A stretch of DNA of 14,188 nt from JACRAO01 sp964490895 (GTDB taxonomy: Bacteria; Bdellovibrionota; UBA1018): the NCBI GenBank assembly GCA_964490895.1, contig CAZBEI010000026.1, positions 1 to 14,188 of the forward strand, given 5' to 3'. Shown one piece after another: positions 1-6,414 of the stretch. How positions within the stretch are numbered: the stretch's first letter is position 1; every line of letters starts with the position of its first letter. The notes beneath the pieces were generated by a model. The model searched no databases. It was not told the DNA's origin and worked only from the letters and a program-made list of their open reading frames with translations. Made by a program: the position numbers and the translations under genes.

Positions 1-597
1 AGGAATTTGTTGACTTTTTTCTTGTACAGAGAGCGATCTAAGTAAGTCTTTAAATTTTTCGTACTCTTTTTTCCACTCTAGCCCAATAACCAAGAGTAGC
101 TTTCTTATCCTTTTGTTAGATTTTTCTCCAGTTGGACCATCTATAGACCTTGCTAGCAGCTGTGCAGTTTCCCATGCGCTTCGTAAACGCTCTAATTCTT
201 CTTGAAGTGGTTTTAACTGAGCAATCACAATGCTGTCTATCTGATTTTCGTATTGGCCAGTTCTTATCAGTGGACCCGTAACTGCATTGAAAAGAAAATC
301 AGGTAATTTTTCTAAGCGGCCATCTGCGATTTGCTTCCATGCGAACGAAAAAATCAGATTGCTTCTTTTTATTGCATCGTCCATCCTCCGGCCAAGTTCA
401 CTCGCCACGGCTTGAGGGTCTGTGGTTCCATCTGCACTCAAAGCGCTCGCACAACCACCTACTCCTAGCGCTTCTGCAATCCGGCGCATGTCTATTCTTT
501 CAGTGCCAGATGCAAACACACCCATCTCACCTAAAAAAAGATTCAAAATGCAAGCAACAGTAAGAATAAAGTACGTTTTTTTGATCTTATAACTCAT
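1..597 (-). CDS. Secreted protein of unknown function, 3' end beyond window
   Basis: The frame is open from an ATG at 597 to the first base of the window: 199 codons with no stop, so the C-terminus is missing. Residues 1-30 form a clear Sec signal peptide: a basic KIKK near the N-terminus, a hydrophobic core at about 8-23 (TYFILTVACILNLFLG), and a plausible VFA/SG cleavage after residue 29. The mature part is mixed and then mainly helical. A charged stretch at about 125-150 (QLKPLQEELERLRSAWETAQ) looks like coiled coil. There is one early cysteine in GVGGCASAL. A weak Shine-Dalgarno (TAGGTG) lies about 7 bases before the ATG, and a promoter fits just upstream. The gene diverges from the ATPase at 720. 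I do not recognise a family; export to periplasm or surface is inferred from the signal peptide alone. Confidence 0.75.
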   Translation of the reverse strand, partial: MSYKIKKTYFILTVACILNLFLGEMGVFASGTERIDMRRIAEALGVGGCASALSADGTTDPQAVASELGRRMDDAIKRSNLIFSFAWKQIADGRLEKLPDFLFNAVTGPLIRTGQYENQIDSIVIAQLKPLQEELERLRSAWETAQLLARSIDGPTGEKSNKRIRKLLLVIGLEWKKEYEKFKDLLRSLSVQEKSQQIP

Positions 598-621
598 TCA
601 CACACCTAAACGACAACGGGC

Positions 622-650
622 TTTGTAGCGCGTTGTGCCACAATTGTAAA
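622..650 (-). promoter_or_regulatory. Predicted promoter of the secreted-protein gene with a palindrome in its spacer
   Basis: Reading the minus strand, a -35 box TTTACA (650-645) is followed after exactly 17 bases by a -10 box TACAAA (627-622). Transcription would start near 615, leaving a leader of about 18 bases. The spacer holds the palindrome TTGTG-C-CACAA (633-643), a possible operator. Box matches are 5/6 and 4/6, so this is a prediction only. Confidence 0.4.
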
Positions 651-682
651 GTCAGCCCCGCGCCCCTCAGAAAAGATTTTAG

Positions 683-719
683 TCGACAACGGTCGATAAA
701 TATCGGATAATTATCGAGT
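683..719 (+). promoter_or_regulatory. Promoter with abutting palindromes at the start of the plus-strand ATPase gene
   Basis: A -35 box TCGACA (683-688) and a -10 box GATAAT (706-711) are separated by exactly 17 bases, each matching consensus at 5/6. Eight bases separate the -10 from the ATG at 720, so transcription would begin at about the start codon (leaderless mRNA). No Shine-Dalgarno is present. Two perfect palindromes abut: CGATA-AA-TATCG (694-705) and GATAATTATC (706-715), with centres 11 bp apart, about one helical turn. A repressor bound there would cover the spacer and the -10. Autoregulation is inference. Confidence 0.5.
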
Positions 720-1898
720 ATGTTTGACCGTTTATTTAAGCCAATAAAAACAAAGAGTTTTTTTCTATTCGGTGCAAGAGGCACTGGCAAATCTACTTTG
801 ATACAAAAGCAGTTTTTAGCTGGAGTTCACGACGAGAAAATTTTTTCGATCAATTTACTCGAATCCAGGACTGAGGATCGGTATGGACGTGATCCTGACA
901 CCTTATACCGCAATTTGGCCTCCCTCATCACACAAGGGAAAAAACCAGAATGGGTATTTATAGATGAAGTACAGAAACTCCCAAAACTTCTAGACCTTGT
1001 CCACCTGTGTATCGAAAAATATGGACAGAAGTTCATTTTAACGGGATCAAGCGCCCGTAAACTCAAACGAGGGGGGGCAAACCTTCTTGCTGGGAGGGCC
1101 TTGTCCCACTCGCTTTTTCCACTGACGCATCTAGAATTAGGGAAAGCATTTCATCTCGAACAAGCGCTCCAGTATGGGACACTTCCACAGATTTTTCACT
1201 GTGAAAGTTCTGCTGAAAAGCAAGAATATTTAGAGACTTATGCTCTGACCTACCTCAAAGAGGAAATTCGGCTTGAACAAATTGTGCGAAAAATAGACCC
1301 TTTTCGACGCTTTTTAGAGGTTGCAGCTCAGATGAACGGAGAGATTACTCATTTCAAGAAAATTGGAAATCAAATTGGCGTCTCTACCGATACAGTGATT
1401 TCTTATTTTCAGATACTCGAAGATACCCTCGTTGGGTTTCTCTTGCCAGGACATGATTCCTCTGTCAGAAAACAATTGACATTAGCCCCTAAATTTTATT
1501 TTTTTGACACAGGAGTAAAACGGGCATTGGATTTTACACTGACTCTGGAGCTTCGTTCGGGCACCTACGCATTTGGCAAAGCTTTTGAACACTGGGTTAT
1601 TCTTGAAATCAAAAGACTTAATCAATACCTCAAGAAAAATTATCGGTTGAGTTATCTCCGCACTAAGAATCAAGTCGAGGTTGATTTAGTGATTGAGCGC
1701 CCCGGTCAGCCGATAGCGCTTGTTGAAATTAAATCCACCAAACAAATAATACCCGAAGATGTGAAACAGGTATCCCACATGAAGAAAAGTTTTACAAAAG
1801 CTGAAAGTTTTTGTTTTTCTCTAGATCCAGAGCCTCAGCTCATAGATGGCACACAATGCCTCCCGTGGGAACAAGGGCTTAGAGCTCTCGGGCTCTAG
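720..1898 (+). CDS. AAA_14/DUF4143-family ATPase with C-terminal nuclease-like fold
   Basis: This 392-residue protein has the two-part layout of the widespread AAA_14 + DUF4143 family, whose cellular role is not firmly established. The P-loop domain has Walker A GARGTGKST (18-26), Walker B VFIDEVQ (79-85), the sensor-like LTGSSARKL (107-115) and LLAGRA (122-127). A winged-helix-like middle (about 205-245) is followed by a PD-(D/E)xK-like core: E290 in GKAFEHW, D322 in VEVDLVIE, and E336-x-K338 in ALVEIKSTK. All putative nuclease residues are kept, unlike in the neighbouring paralogue. The start at 720 puts the P-loop 17 residues in, as usual for the family, and agrees with the promoter placement. 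It converges on the second ATPase, stop codons 4 bp apart. ATP binding is well supported; DNA cleavage is only suggested by the fold. Confidence 0.9.
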   Translation: MFDRLFKPIKTKSFFLFGARGTGKSTLIQKQFLAGVHDEKIFSINLLESRTEDRYGRDPDTLYRNLASLITQGKKPEWVFIDEVQKLPKLLDLVHLCIEKYGQKFILTGSSARKLKRGGANLLAGRALSHSLFPLTHLELGKAFHLEQALQYGTLPQIFHCESSAEKQEYLETYALTYLKEEIRLEQIVRKIDPFRRFLEVAAQMNGEITHFKKIGNQIGVSTDTVISYFQILEDTLVGFLLPGHDSSVRKQLTLAPKFYFFDTGVKRALDFTLTLELRSGTYAFGKAFEHWVILEIKRLNQYLKKNYRLSYLRTKNQVEVDLVIERPGQPIALVEIKSTKQIIPEDVKQVSHMKKSFTKAESFCFSLDPEPQLIDGTQCLPWEQGLRALGL

Positions 1899-1902
1899 TA
1901 GG

Positions 1903-3171
1903 TTACAACCCACCCAACCCCAATGCCCATTTCCAGGCAGGCAGCACCTGGATTTTTTTACCCTGCTCATTGAGGATTCCCTCTTCGTGCCGTGTGATGA
2001 TTTTTAGTCGATCACAGTGAAATAAATGAGAGGCTTTGAGTAAGGCAGAAACTTCTCTTTCTTGGGTTAGCGGACTCGAAAGCTCATAACAGACCTGAAT
2101 GAGCTCCATCTCTTGATTTTTGTTCTGAGACACCAGGTCTACTTCGAAATCACGCCCCAAATAAGAAAAGCACTCATACCCTGCTTTTTTAAGCTCTAAA
2201 AAAACGAGGTTTTCCAAAATAAGCCCCAAATCTTCGATCAGTTTTGTTCGTTGAGCATCAATCATGCCCGTATCAATCGAATAAATTTTCCGGGGTATTT
2301 TGGGTGTGAGTTTTAGCTTTTGCGTTCGATTGGGGAGTTGAAATAACAGATAAGCCTCCTCTAGCCAGAAAAAAATCTGCTTAATCGTATTGATCGAAAC
2401 CCCATCCATCGAGCGCTCGAATTGTCGATAACTCATCCGACAGCTATAAAACTGCTGAGCATGAAGTGCCACTTGCTTAAGCAGTGCAGAATGGATCCTG
2501 GGATGCCGCTGCAAGATGTCTTTTTGTACAATTTGATCAAAAACCGTGCGCAAATAGGGCTTAGGGTCGTCCTGATCGGTGAGTTCTGGAAATCCCCCCA
2601 TTTTGATGTATTCGTCAAACTTTGTCAGCAGATGAACTTTTTCTCTACTTTGAAGAGAGGGCCCTGAGCGAATCCCACGAGCTCGTAGCCACTCGCCAAA
2701 CGAAAAGGGATAAATTTCAATTGGAAATGCCCTGCCTGTCAAGTGCGTAGCCAATTCTCGAGAAAGTAAATTCGAATTACTCCCCGTAACCCAAAGGTGG
2801 ACCCCTTTTCTCTGAAGCCGATTTGCAAAAAGCTCCCAGCCTGGAATATTCTGGATTTCGTCTAAAATCAAAGTGTCAAATTTAGGTTTGATCGCTAGCG
2901 CAGTTTCGTAAACGGTTTGAAGATTTTCAGTCTTAAGGCCATAAAGCCGATCATCATCAAAATTAATATAAAGGGTTCGATCCGGGTCGCACTGCTGTTG
3001 GCAAAAAGTTGATTTCCCGGAGCGACGCGCCCCCATCACCACTTTGATCCAATTTTTAGGAGGCTTAACCTGAGAAACGTTTCGAATCACACCTTGAGTC
3101 CGAAACTTGTTTTTTAAAAACTCTTCTTGGTGATCCGCAAGGGCTAATTCGATCGTGGTTTGTGACAGCAT
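1903..3171 (-). CDS. AAA_14/DUF4143-family ATPase, degenerate nuclease motif
   Basis: A 422-residue distant paralogue of the ATPase at 720-1898, with the same domain order. Walker A is GARRSGKST (47-55), Walker B LILDEIQ (101-107), the sensor stretch VTGSNSNLLSRE (128-139), then LTGRA (144-148). The C-terminal DUF4143 core keeps E320 (LENLVFLELKK) and D345 (FEVDLV). The last catalytic strand reads ELIQVCYEL (356-364), with Q and C where an active PD-(D/E)xK enzyme has E-x-K. The IQVCY version is common in this family and probably not nucleolytic. An N-terminal extension of about 40 residues precedes the P-loop. The gene is 88 bp after fusA on the same strand but has its own promoter and palindromes, so it is probably controlled separately. 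No Shine-Dalgarno is visible. Cellular function unknown. Confidence 0.9.
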   Translation of the reverse strand: MLSQTTIELALADHQEEFLKNKFRTQGVIRNVSQVKPPKNWIKVVMGARRSGKSTFCQQQCDPDRTLYINFDDDRLYGLKTENLQTVYETALAIKPKFDTLILDEIQNIPGWELFANRLQRKGVHLWVTGSNSNLLSRELATHLTGRAFPIEIYPFSFGEWLRARGIRSGPSLQSREKVHLLTKFDEYIKMGGFPELTDQDDPKPYLRTVFDQIVQKDILQRHPRIHSALLKQVALHAQQFYSCRMSYRQFERSMDGVSINTIKQIFFWLEEAYLLFQLPNRTQKLKLTPKIPRKIYSIDTGMIDAQRTKLIEDLGLILENLVFLELKKAGYECFSYLGRDFEVDLVSQNKNQEMELIQVCYELSSPLTQEREVSALLKASHLFHCDRLKIITRHEEGILNEQGKKIQVLPAWKWALGLGGL

Positions 3172-3208
3172 CTAAAAAGAGTATACCCTATTTGTTCAAA
3201 GTTTTGAA
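3172..3208 (-). promoter_or_regulatory. Predicted leaderless promoter of the minus-strand ATPase gene
   Basis: On the minus strand, TATACT (3185-3180) is a 5/6 match to a -10 box and lies 8 bases before the ATG at 3171. Transcription would therefore begin at or next to the start codon, which fits the absence of a Shine-Dalgarno. With a 17-base spacer the -35 is TTCAAA (3208-3203), a 4/6 match, which falls inside the first 22-bp palindrome. Occupancy of the palindrome should block this promoter. Confidence 0.45.
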
Positions 3209-3244
3209 CAAATATCTACTGTTTTGTTCAAAACTTTGAACAAA
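3191..3244. repeat. Two 22-bp palindromes made from four copies of TTTGTTCAAA
   Basis: Positions 3191-3212 and 3223-3244 are each a perfect palindrome: TTTGTTCAAA, two central bases, then its exact reverse complement TTTGAACAAA. The second 22-mer is the exact reverse complement of the first, because the central GT becomes AC. They are separated by 10 bp, and their centres are 32 bp apart, about three helical turns, so both would face the same side of the helix. This looks like a two-dimer operator. In the transcript leaving fusA it could also fold into a 22-bp stem with a 10-base loop, but no U-tract follows, so it is not a standard terminator. Confidence 0.75.
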
Positions 3245-3259
3245 CAGGCTAAAATGGGC

Positions 3260-5347
3260 TCACGCGCTAATTACCCCAGCTCGCACCTTGATTGCATGCG
3301 CAATTGTGGGGGGAACAGGCTCGTAGTGAGAAAACTCCATCGTATAGGTCGCTCGGCCCTGGGAAAGCGAACGAATAGCGGTAGAGTACCCAAACATCAT
3401 CGCCAGTGGAGACTCTGCTTTGATCGTCTGCACTCCCTGTTTTACGGTCATGTTTTGAATTTTTCCACGTCTACTATTGAGATCCCCAATCACAGATCCC
3501 ACATACTCGTCTGGACAAACCATTTCGCACGACATGATGGGCTCCAAGATAAGTGGATTGGCTTTTTGCGAAGCGTCTTTAAAGGCCATGGAGGCTGCTA
3601 TTTTAAAAGCGGTTTCGCTAGAATCGATTTCATGAAAAGACCCATCTAAAAGCTTCGCGCGGATATCTACAGCCGGGTATCCAGCAATAATACCTCCCAA
3701 GAGAGATTCCTTTATGCCTTTGTCTATGGCTGGAATATACTCCTTTGGGATTGTACCTCCCGAAATCAAATTCACAAACTCATAGCCTTCCCCGGGCTCC
3801 ATGGGCTCAAGTTCAATCACACAATGCCCATACTGCCCTCTCCCGCCGGATTGCCTGATAAACTTTCCCTCACCTTTTGTAGATTTAGAAATCGTTTCTT
3901 TATAAGCCACTTGAGGCTCACCCACATTGGCGTCTACCTTAAACTCTCTTTTCATGCGATCCACAATGATTTCCAGGTGCAGCTCACCCATCCCACTGAT
4001 GATGGTCTGGCCTGTTTCTTCGTTCGTAGACACACGAAAGGAGGGATCTTCGATAGCTAACTTTTGCAAAGCCATGGCCTGTTTTTCCTGATCAGCTTTG
4101 GTTTTAGGTTCAATGGCAATGGAGATCACAGGATCCGGGAAATCCATTTTTTCCAGTAAAATGGGGCTTTTCTCTGAACAAAGAGTGTCTCCTGTGGTTG
4201 TAAATCGCAGTCCCACAGAAGCTACAATCTCACCTGCTTTGATCTCTTTTAGATCTTCTCGCTTATTGGCATGCATGAGCAAAAGTCGCCCCAACCTTTC
4301 TCTTTTGTCTTTTGTCGAATTGTAAAGCGTCTCTCCAGTTTCAGCCCTCCCAGAGTAAATGCGGATATAAGTCAGTTGCCCCACAAAGGGGTCGTTTGCG
4401 ATTTTAAAAGCAAGAGCCGAAAATGGTTCTTTGATGTCTGCTTTGCGAGTGAGCGTTTTAGCTTCATTTTTAAGGTCATGTCCTTCGACAGGTTTGATGT
4501 CCATGGGAGAGGGAAGGTAATCTATAATCGCATCTAACAAAGGCTGGACTCCTTTATTTTTAAAACTCGCACCACAAATCACAGGCACTGCAGACATCGA
4601 AATACAGCCTTTTCGAACAGCCCTTTTTATTTCTTCTGGGGTTATGGATTTTCCACTTAAGTATTTTTCCATCAAAGCTTCGTCAAATTCGGCAGCCCCT
4701 TCTAAAAGTTTATCTCGATATTCTTCTGCCTGATTCAATAACTCTGCAGGGATTTCTTTTTTCTCAAAAGTGGCTCCCAAGCCGTCTACGCCCCAAAGGA
4801 GAGCTTTCATCTCGACAAGATCCACGACTCCTTTGAAGGAATCTTCGGACCCCCAGGGGAGCTGCAAAATAAGAGGATGGGTCTGCAATTTTACTTTCAT
4901 CTGCTTTACAACATCAAAAAAGCTGGCACCCACACGATCCATTTTATTGATAAAAGCAATGCGTGGGACGTGATATTTATTGGCCTGCCTCCACACTGTT
5001 TCGGATTGGGGTTCTACCCCCCCTACTCCACAAAAAACTGCAACCGCTCCATCCAAAACTCGGAGGGAACGCTCCACTTCGATTGTAAAATCTACATGTC
5101 CAGGAGTATCGATAATATTAACTCGATGCCCTCTCCAATAGCAAGACGTAGCCGCTGAAGTAATTGTAATCCCTCGCTCTTGTTCCTGAGGCATCCAATC
5201 CATGACCGCAGTGCCTTCGTGAACTTCGCCTAATTTATGAGTTTTTCCTGTGTAATAAAGAATACGTTCTGTTGTCGTTGTCTTGCCTGCATCAATATGG
5301 GCCATGATCCCGATATTTCGGGTGAACTCTAGAGATAAATCTGCCAT
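3260..5347 (-). CDS. fusA: Translation elongation factor G
   Basis: EF-G is the GTPase that moves tRNA and mRNA through the ribosome. At 695 residues it is full length (usual 690-705). The GTPase motifs are intact: G1 AHIDAGKTT (16-24), the RGIT effector region (58-61), G3 DTPGH (80-84) and G4 NKMD (134-137). Domains II-V follow, with the domain IV stretch SGGRGQYGH and a normal end in VRAGVISA. It starts 12 bp after the rpsG stop. There is no good Shine-Dalgarno (GTCTAAGTCGCAT precedes the ATG), so translational coupling to rpsG is likely. The str operon ends here: instead of tuf, the next gene is an AAA_14 ATPase with its own promoter. The stop codon is TGA. Confidence 0.98.
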   Translation of the reverse strand: MADLSLEFTRNIGIMAHIDAGKTTTTERILYYTGKTHKLGEVHEGTAVMDWMPQEQERGITITSAATSCYWRGHRVNIIDTPGHVDFTIEVERSLRVLDGAVAVFCGVGGVEPQSETVWRQANKYHVPRIAFINKMDRVGASFFDVVKQMKVKLQTHPLILQLPWGSEDSFKGVVDLVEMKALLWGVDGLGATFEKKEIPAELLNQAEEYRDKLLEGAAEFDEALMEKYLSGKSITPEEIKRAVRKGCISMSAVPVICGASFKNKGVQPLLDAIIDYLPSPMDIKPVEGHDLKNEAKTLTRKADIKEPFSALAFKIANDPFVGQLTYIRIYSGRAETGETLYNSTKDKRERLGRLLLMHANKREDLKEIKAGEIVASVGLRFTTTGDTLCSEKSPILLEKMDFPDPVISIAIEPKTKADQEKQAMALQKLAIEDPSFRVSTNEETGQTIISGMGELHLEIIVDRMKREFKVDANVGEPQVAYKETISKSTKGEGKFIRQSGGRGQYGHCVIELEPMEPGEGYEFVNLISGGTIPKEYIPAIDKGIKESLLGGIIAGYPAVDIRAKLLDGSFHEIDSSETAFKIAASMAFKDASQKANPLILEPIMSCEMVCPDEYVGSVIGDLNSRRGKIQNMTVKQGVQTIKAESPLAMMFGYSTAIRSLSQGRATYTMEFSHYEPVPPTIAHAIKVRAGVISA

Positions 5348-5359
5348 ATGCGACTTAGA

Positions 5360-5830
5360 CTACCACCGATAGTGAGCAAAAGCTTTGTTGGCATCTGCCA
5401 TCTTGTGGACATCTTCGCGCTTTTTCATGGCTCCACCACGACCATTGGAGGCTTCTAAAATCTCTGAAGCCAAGCACTCTTCCATCGAATGCTCTCCACG
5501 TCCTTTTGCAGCATCAATCAACCAACGAGAAGCAAGCGACTGCCGACGAGAGGGCTTTACCTCGATCGGTACCTGATAAGTCGCCCCTCCCACTCGGCGG
5601 GATTTGACCTCTAAAACAGGTTTCACGTTTTCTAAGGCTTTTTTAAAAAGTTTCAAGCCATCGTCATTGGTTCTTTTTTGAATGATATCAATGCTGTCAT
5701 ACAAAATCTTTTCAGCAACTGACCTTTTTCCGCATCGAAGGAGCGTGTTGATAAATTTCGAAACCACCACATCATTATATTTGGGATCTGGCAGAATTTC
5801 TCTTTTTCTAATAAATGTTTTTCGGCCCAT
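5360..5830 (-). CDS. rpsG: 30S ribosomal protein uS7 (S7)
   Basis: uS7 is a primary binder of the 3' major domain of 16S rRNA and nucleates assembly of the 30S head. The 156-residue length is the bacterial norm. Landmarks are the basic start GRKTFIRKRE, PDPKYND (15-21), the beta-hairpin VGGATYQVP (80-88), SRWLIDAAKGR (101-111) and the characteristic end FAHYRW. A clear GAGGT Shine-Dalgarno sits 5 bases before the ATG. It follows rpsL after 14 bp and precedes fusA by 12 bp, so one str-operon transcript is expected. In enterobacteria S7 is the autogenous repressor of this operon; whether that holds here cannot be seen. Confidence 0.98.
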   Translation of the reverse strand: MGRKTFIRKREILPDPKYNDVVVSKFINTLLRCGKRSVAEKILYDSIDIIQKRTNDDGLKLFKKALENVKPVLEVKSRRVGGATYQVPIEVKPSRRQSLASRWLIDAAKGRGEHSMEECLASEILEASNGRGGAMKKREDVHKMADANKAFAHYRW

Positions 5831-5844
5831 TTTTTACCTCAATC

Positions 5845-6273
5845 TTATTTTTTTGCTTCTGGAGCTGGCGCTGCTGCCGCTTGAGCCGGTGGAGCCGCCC
5901 CAACAGCTGATTTCTTAGCTCCATATTTAGAACGACTTTTCTTTCGGTTGGCCACCCCTTGAGAGTCCAAAGTCCCTCGAATGGTGTGATAACGAACCCC
6001 TGGCAAATCTTTTACGCGGCCTCCTCGAATTAAAACAATGGAGTGTTCTTGGAGGTTGTGCCCAATTCCTGGGATATAAGAGGTCACTTCGTAACCATTG
6101 GTGAGCCTCACTCGGCAAACTTTGCGGAGTGCGGAGTTAGGTTTTTTGGGAGTGGTTGTATACACACGCGTGCAAACTCCACGTCTCTGAGGACAGCTTT
6201 GAAGCGCAGGCGATTTTGTTTTCCACTGTTTTCGTGAGCGTCCTTGTCTGATCAACTGATTAATCGTTGGCAT
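5845..6273 (-). CDS. rpsL: 30S ribosomal protein uS12 (S12) with an extra Ala/Pro-rich tail
   Basis: uS12 sits at the decoding centre and controls accuracy. Starting at MPTINQLIRQGR gives 142 residues. TTTPKKPNSALRK (39-51) and GRVKDLPGVRYH (85-96) are intact, with lysines at the classical streptomycin-resistance sites (K43 and K88), so a sensitive-type allele is expected. D89 is the residue modified by RimO in other bacteria. The family normally ends shortly after SKYGxK (about 123-125 residues). Here about 21 more follow (122-142), rich in Ala and Pro and ending EAKK. The frame continues upstream to a TTG at 6309, but that start would lie inside the palindromic array and has no conserved residues, so 6273 is preferred. 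There is no Shine-Dalgarno; see the leaderless promoter. First gene of the str operon. Confidence 0.97.
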   Translation of the reverse strand: MPTINQLIRQGRSRKQWKTKSPALQSCPQRRGVCTRVYTTTPKKPNSALRKVCRVRLTNGYEVTSYIPGIGHNLQEHSIVLIRGGRVKDLPGVRYHTIRGTLDSQGVANRKKSRSKYGAKKSAVGAAPPAQAAAAPAPEAKK

Positions 6274-6280
6274 GCGAACG

Positions 6281-6309
6281 AAAATAGACGACCCTTGACC
6301 CATGGTCAA
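6281..6309 (-). promoter_or_regulatory. Predicted leaderless promoter of rpsL
   Basis: On the minus strand TTGACC (6309-6304, 5/6 match to a -35 box) and TATTTT (6286-6281, 4/6 match to a -10 box) are exactly 17 bases apart. Seven bases separate the -10 from the rpsL ATG at 6273, so the message would start at the ATG. The -35 coincides with half of the palindrome centred on 6302. A second candidate promoter lies upstream: CTGACT (6389-6384) and TTATAA (6365-6360), spacer 18. It would place the whole array in a leader of about 80 bases. Confidence 0.4.
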
Positions 6310-6361
6310 GAGATTTATGACCTATGGTCAAGAGATTTATGACCTACGGTCAAGAGATTTT
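6294..6361. repeat. 22-bp tandem repeat carrying three TGACC-N3-GGTCA palindromes
   Basis: A 22-bp unit occurs twice perfectly (6302-6323, 6324-6345), followed by a partial third copy (6346-6361). Across the unit junctions and the left flank lie three palindromes TGACC-N3-GGTCA, at 6296-6308, 6318-6330 and 6340-6352. Their centres, 6302, 6324 and 6346, are exactly 22 bp (about two helical turns) apart. The one nearest rpsL extends to CTTGACC-N3-GGTCAAG. They occupy most of the region between lon and rpsL and overlap the predicted promoter. They could be an operator array or, if transcribed, alternating short hairpins. Spacers are not unique sequences, so this is not CRISPR. Confidence 0.8.
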
Positions 6362-6414
6362 ATAACTAACATTTTTGCTGAAAAGTCAGATTTTGCTTAA
6401 AAAGGCCCATCTGC

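Noticed and set aside
339..563. A 74-codon plus-strand frame
   Set aside because: It is antisense to the secreted-protein gene, which has a clear signal peptide and an open frame over the same DNA.
587..790. A 67-codon minus-strand frame
   Set aside because: It overlaps the starts of two better-supported divergent genes and their promoters and has no protein-like features.
1886..1910. Bidirectional terminator between the convergent ATPase genes
   Set aside because: A short AGAGC...GCTCT pairing exists at the end of the first gene, but there is no T-tract on either strand.
6274..6309. N-terminal extension of uS12 starting at TTG 6309
   Set aside because: The added residues have no place in the uS12 family, the protein begins cleanly at MPTINQL, and the stretch overlaps the palindromic array and a predicted promoter.
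6294..6361. Short CRISPR-like array before rpsL
   Set aside because: The units are contiguous 22-mers with no unique spacers, and there are no cas genes nearby. It is a tandem repeat carrying palindromes.
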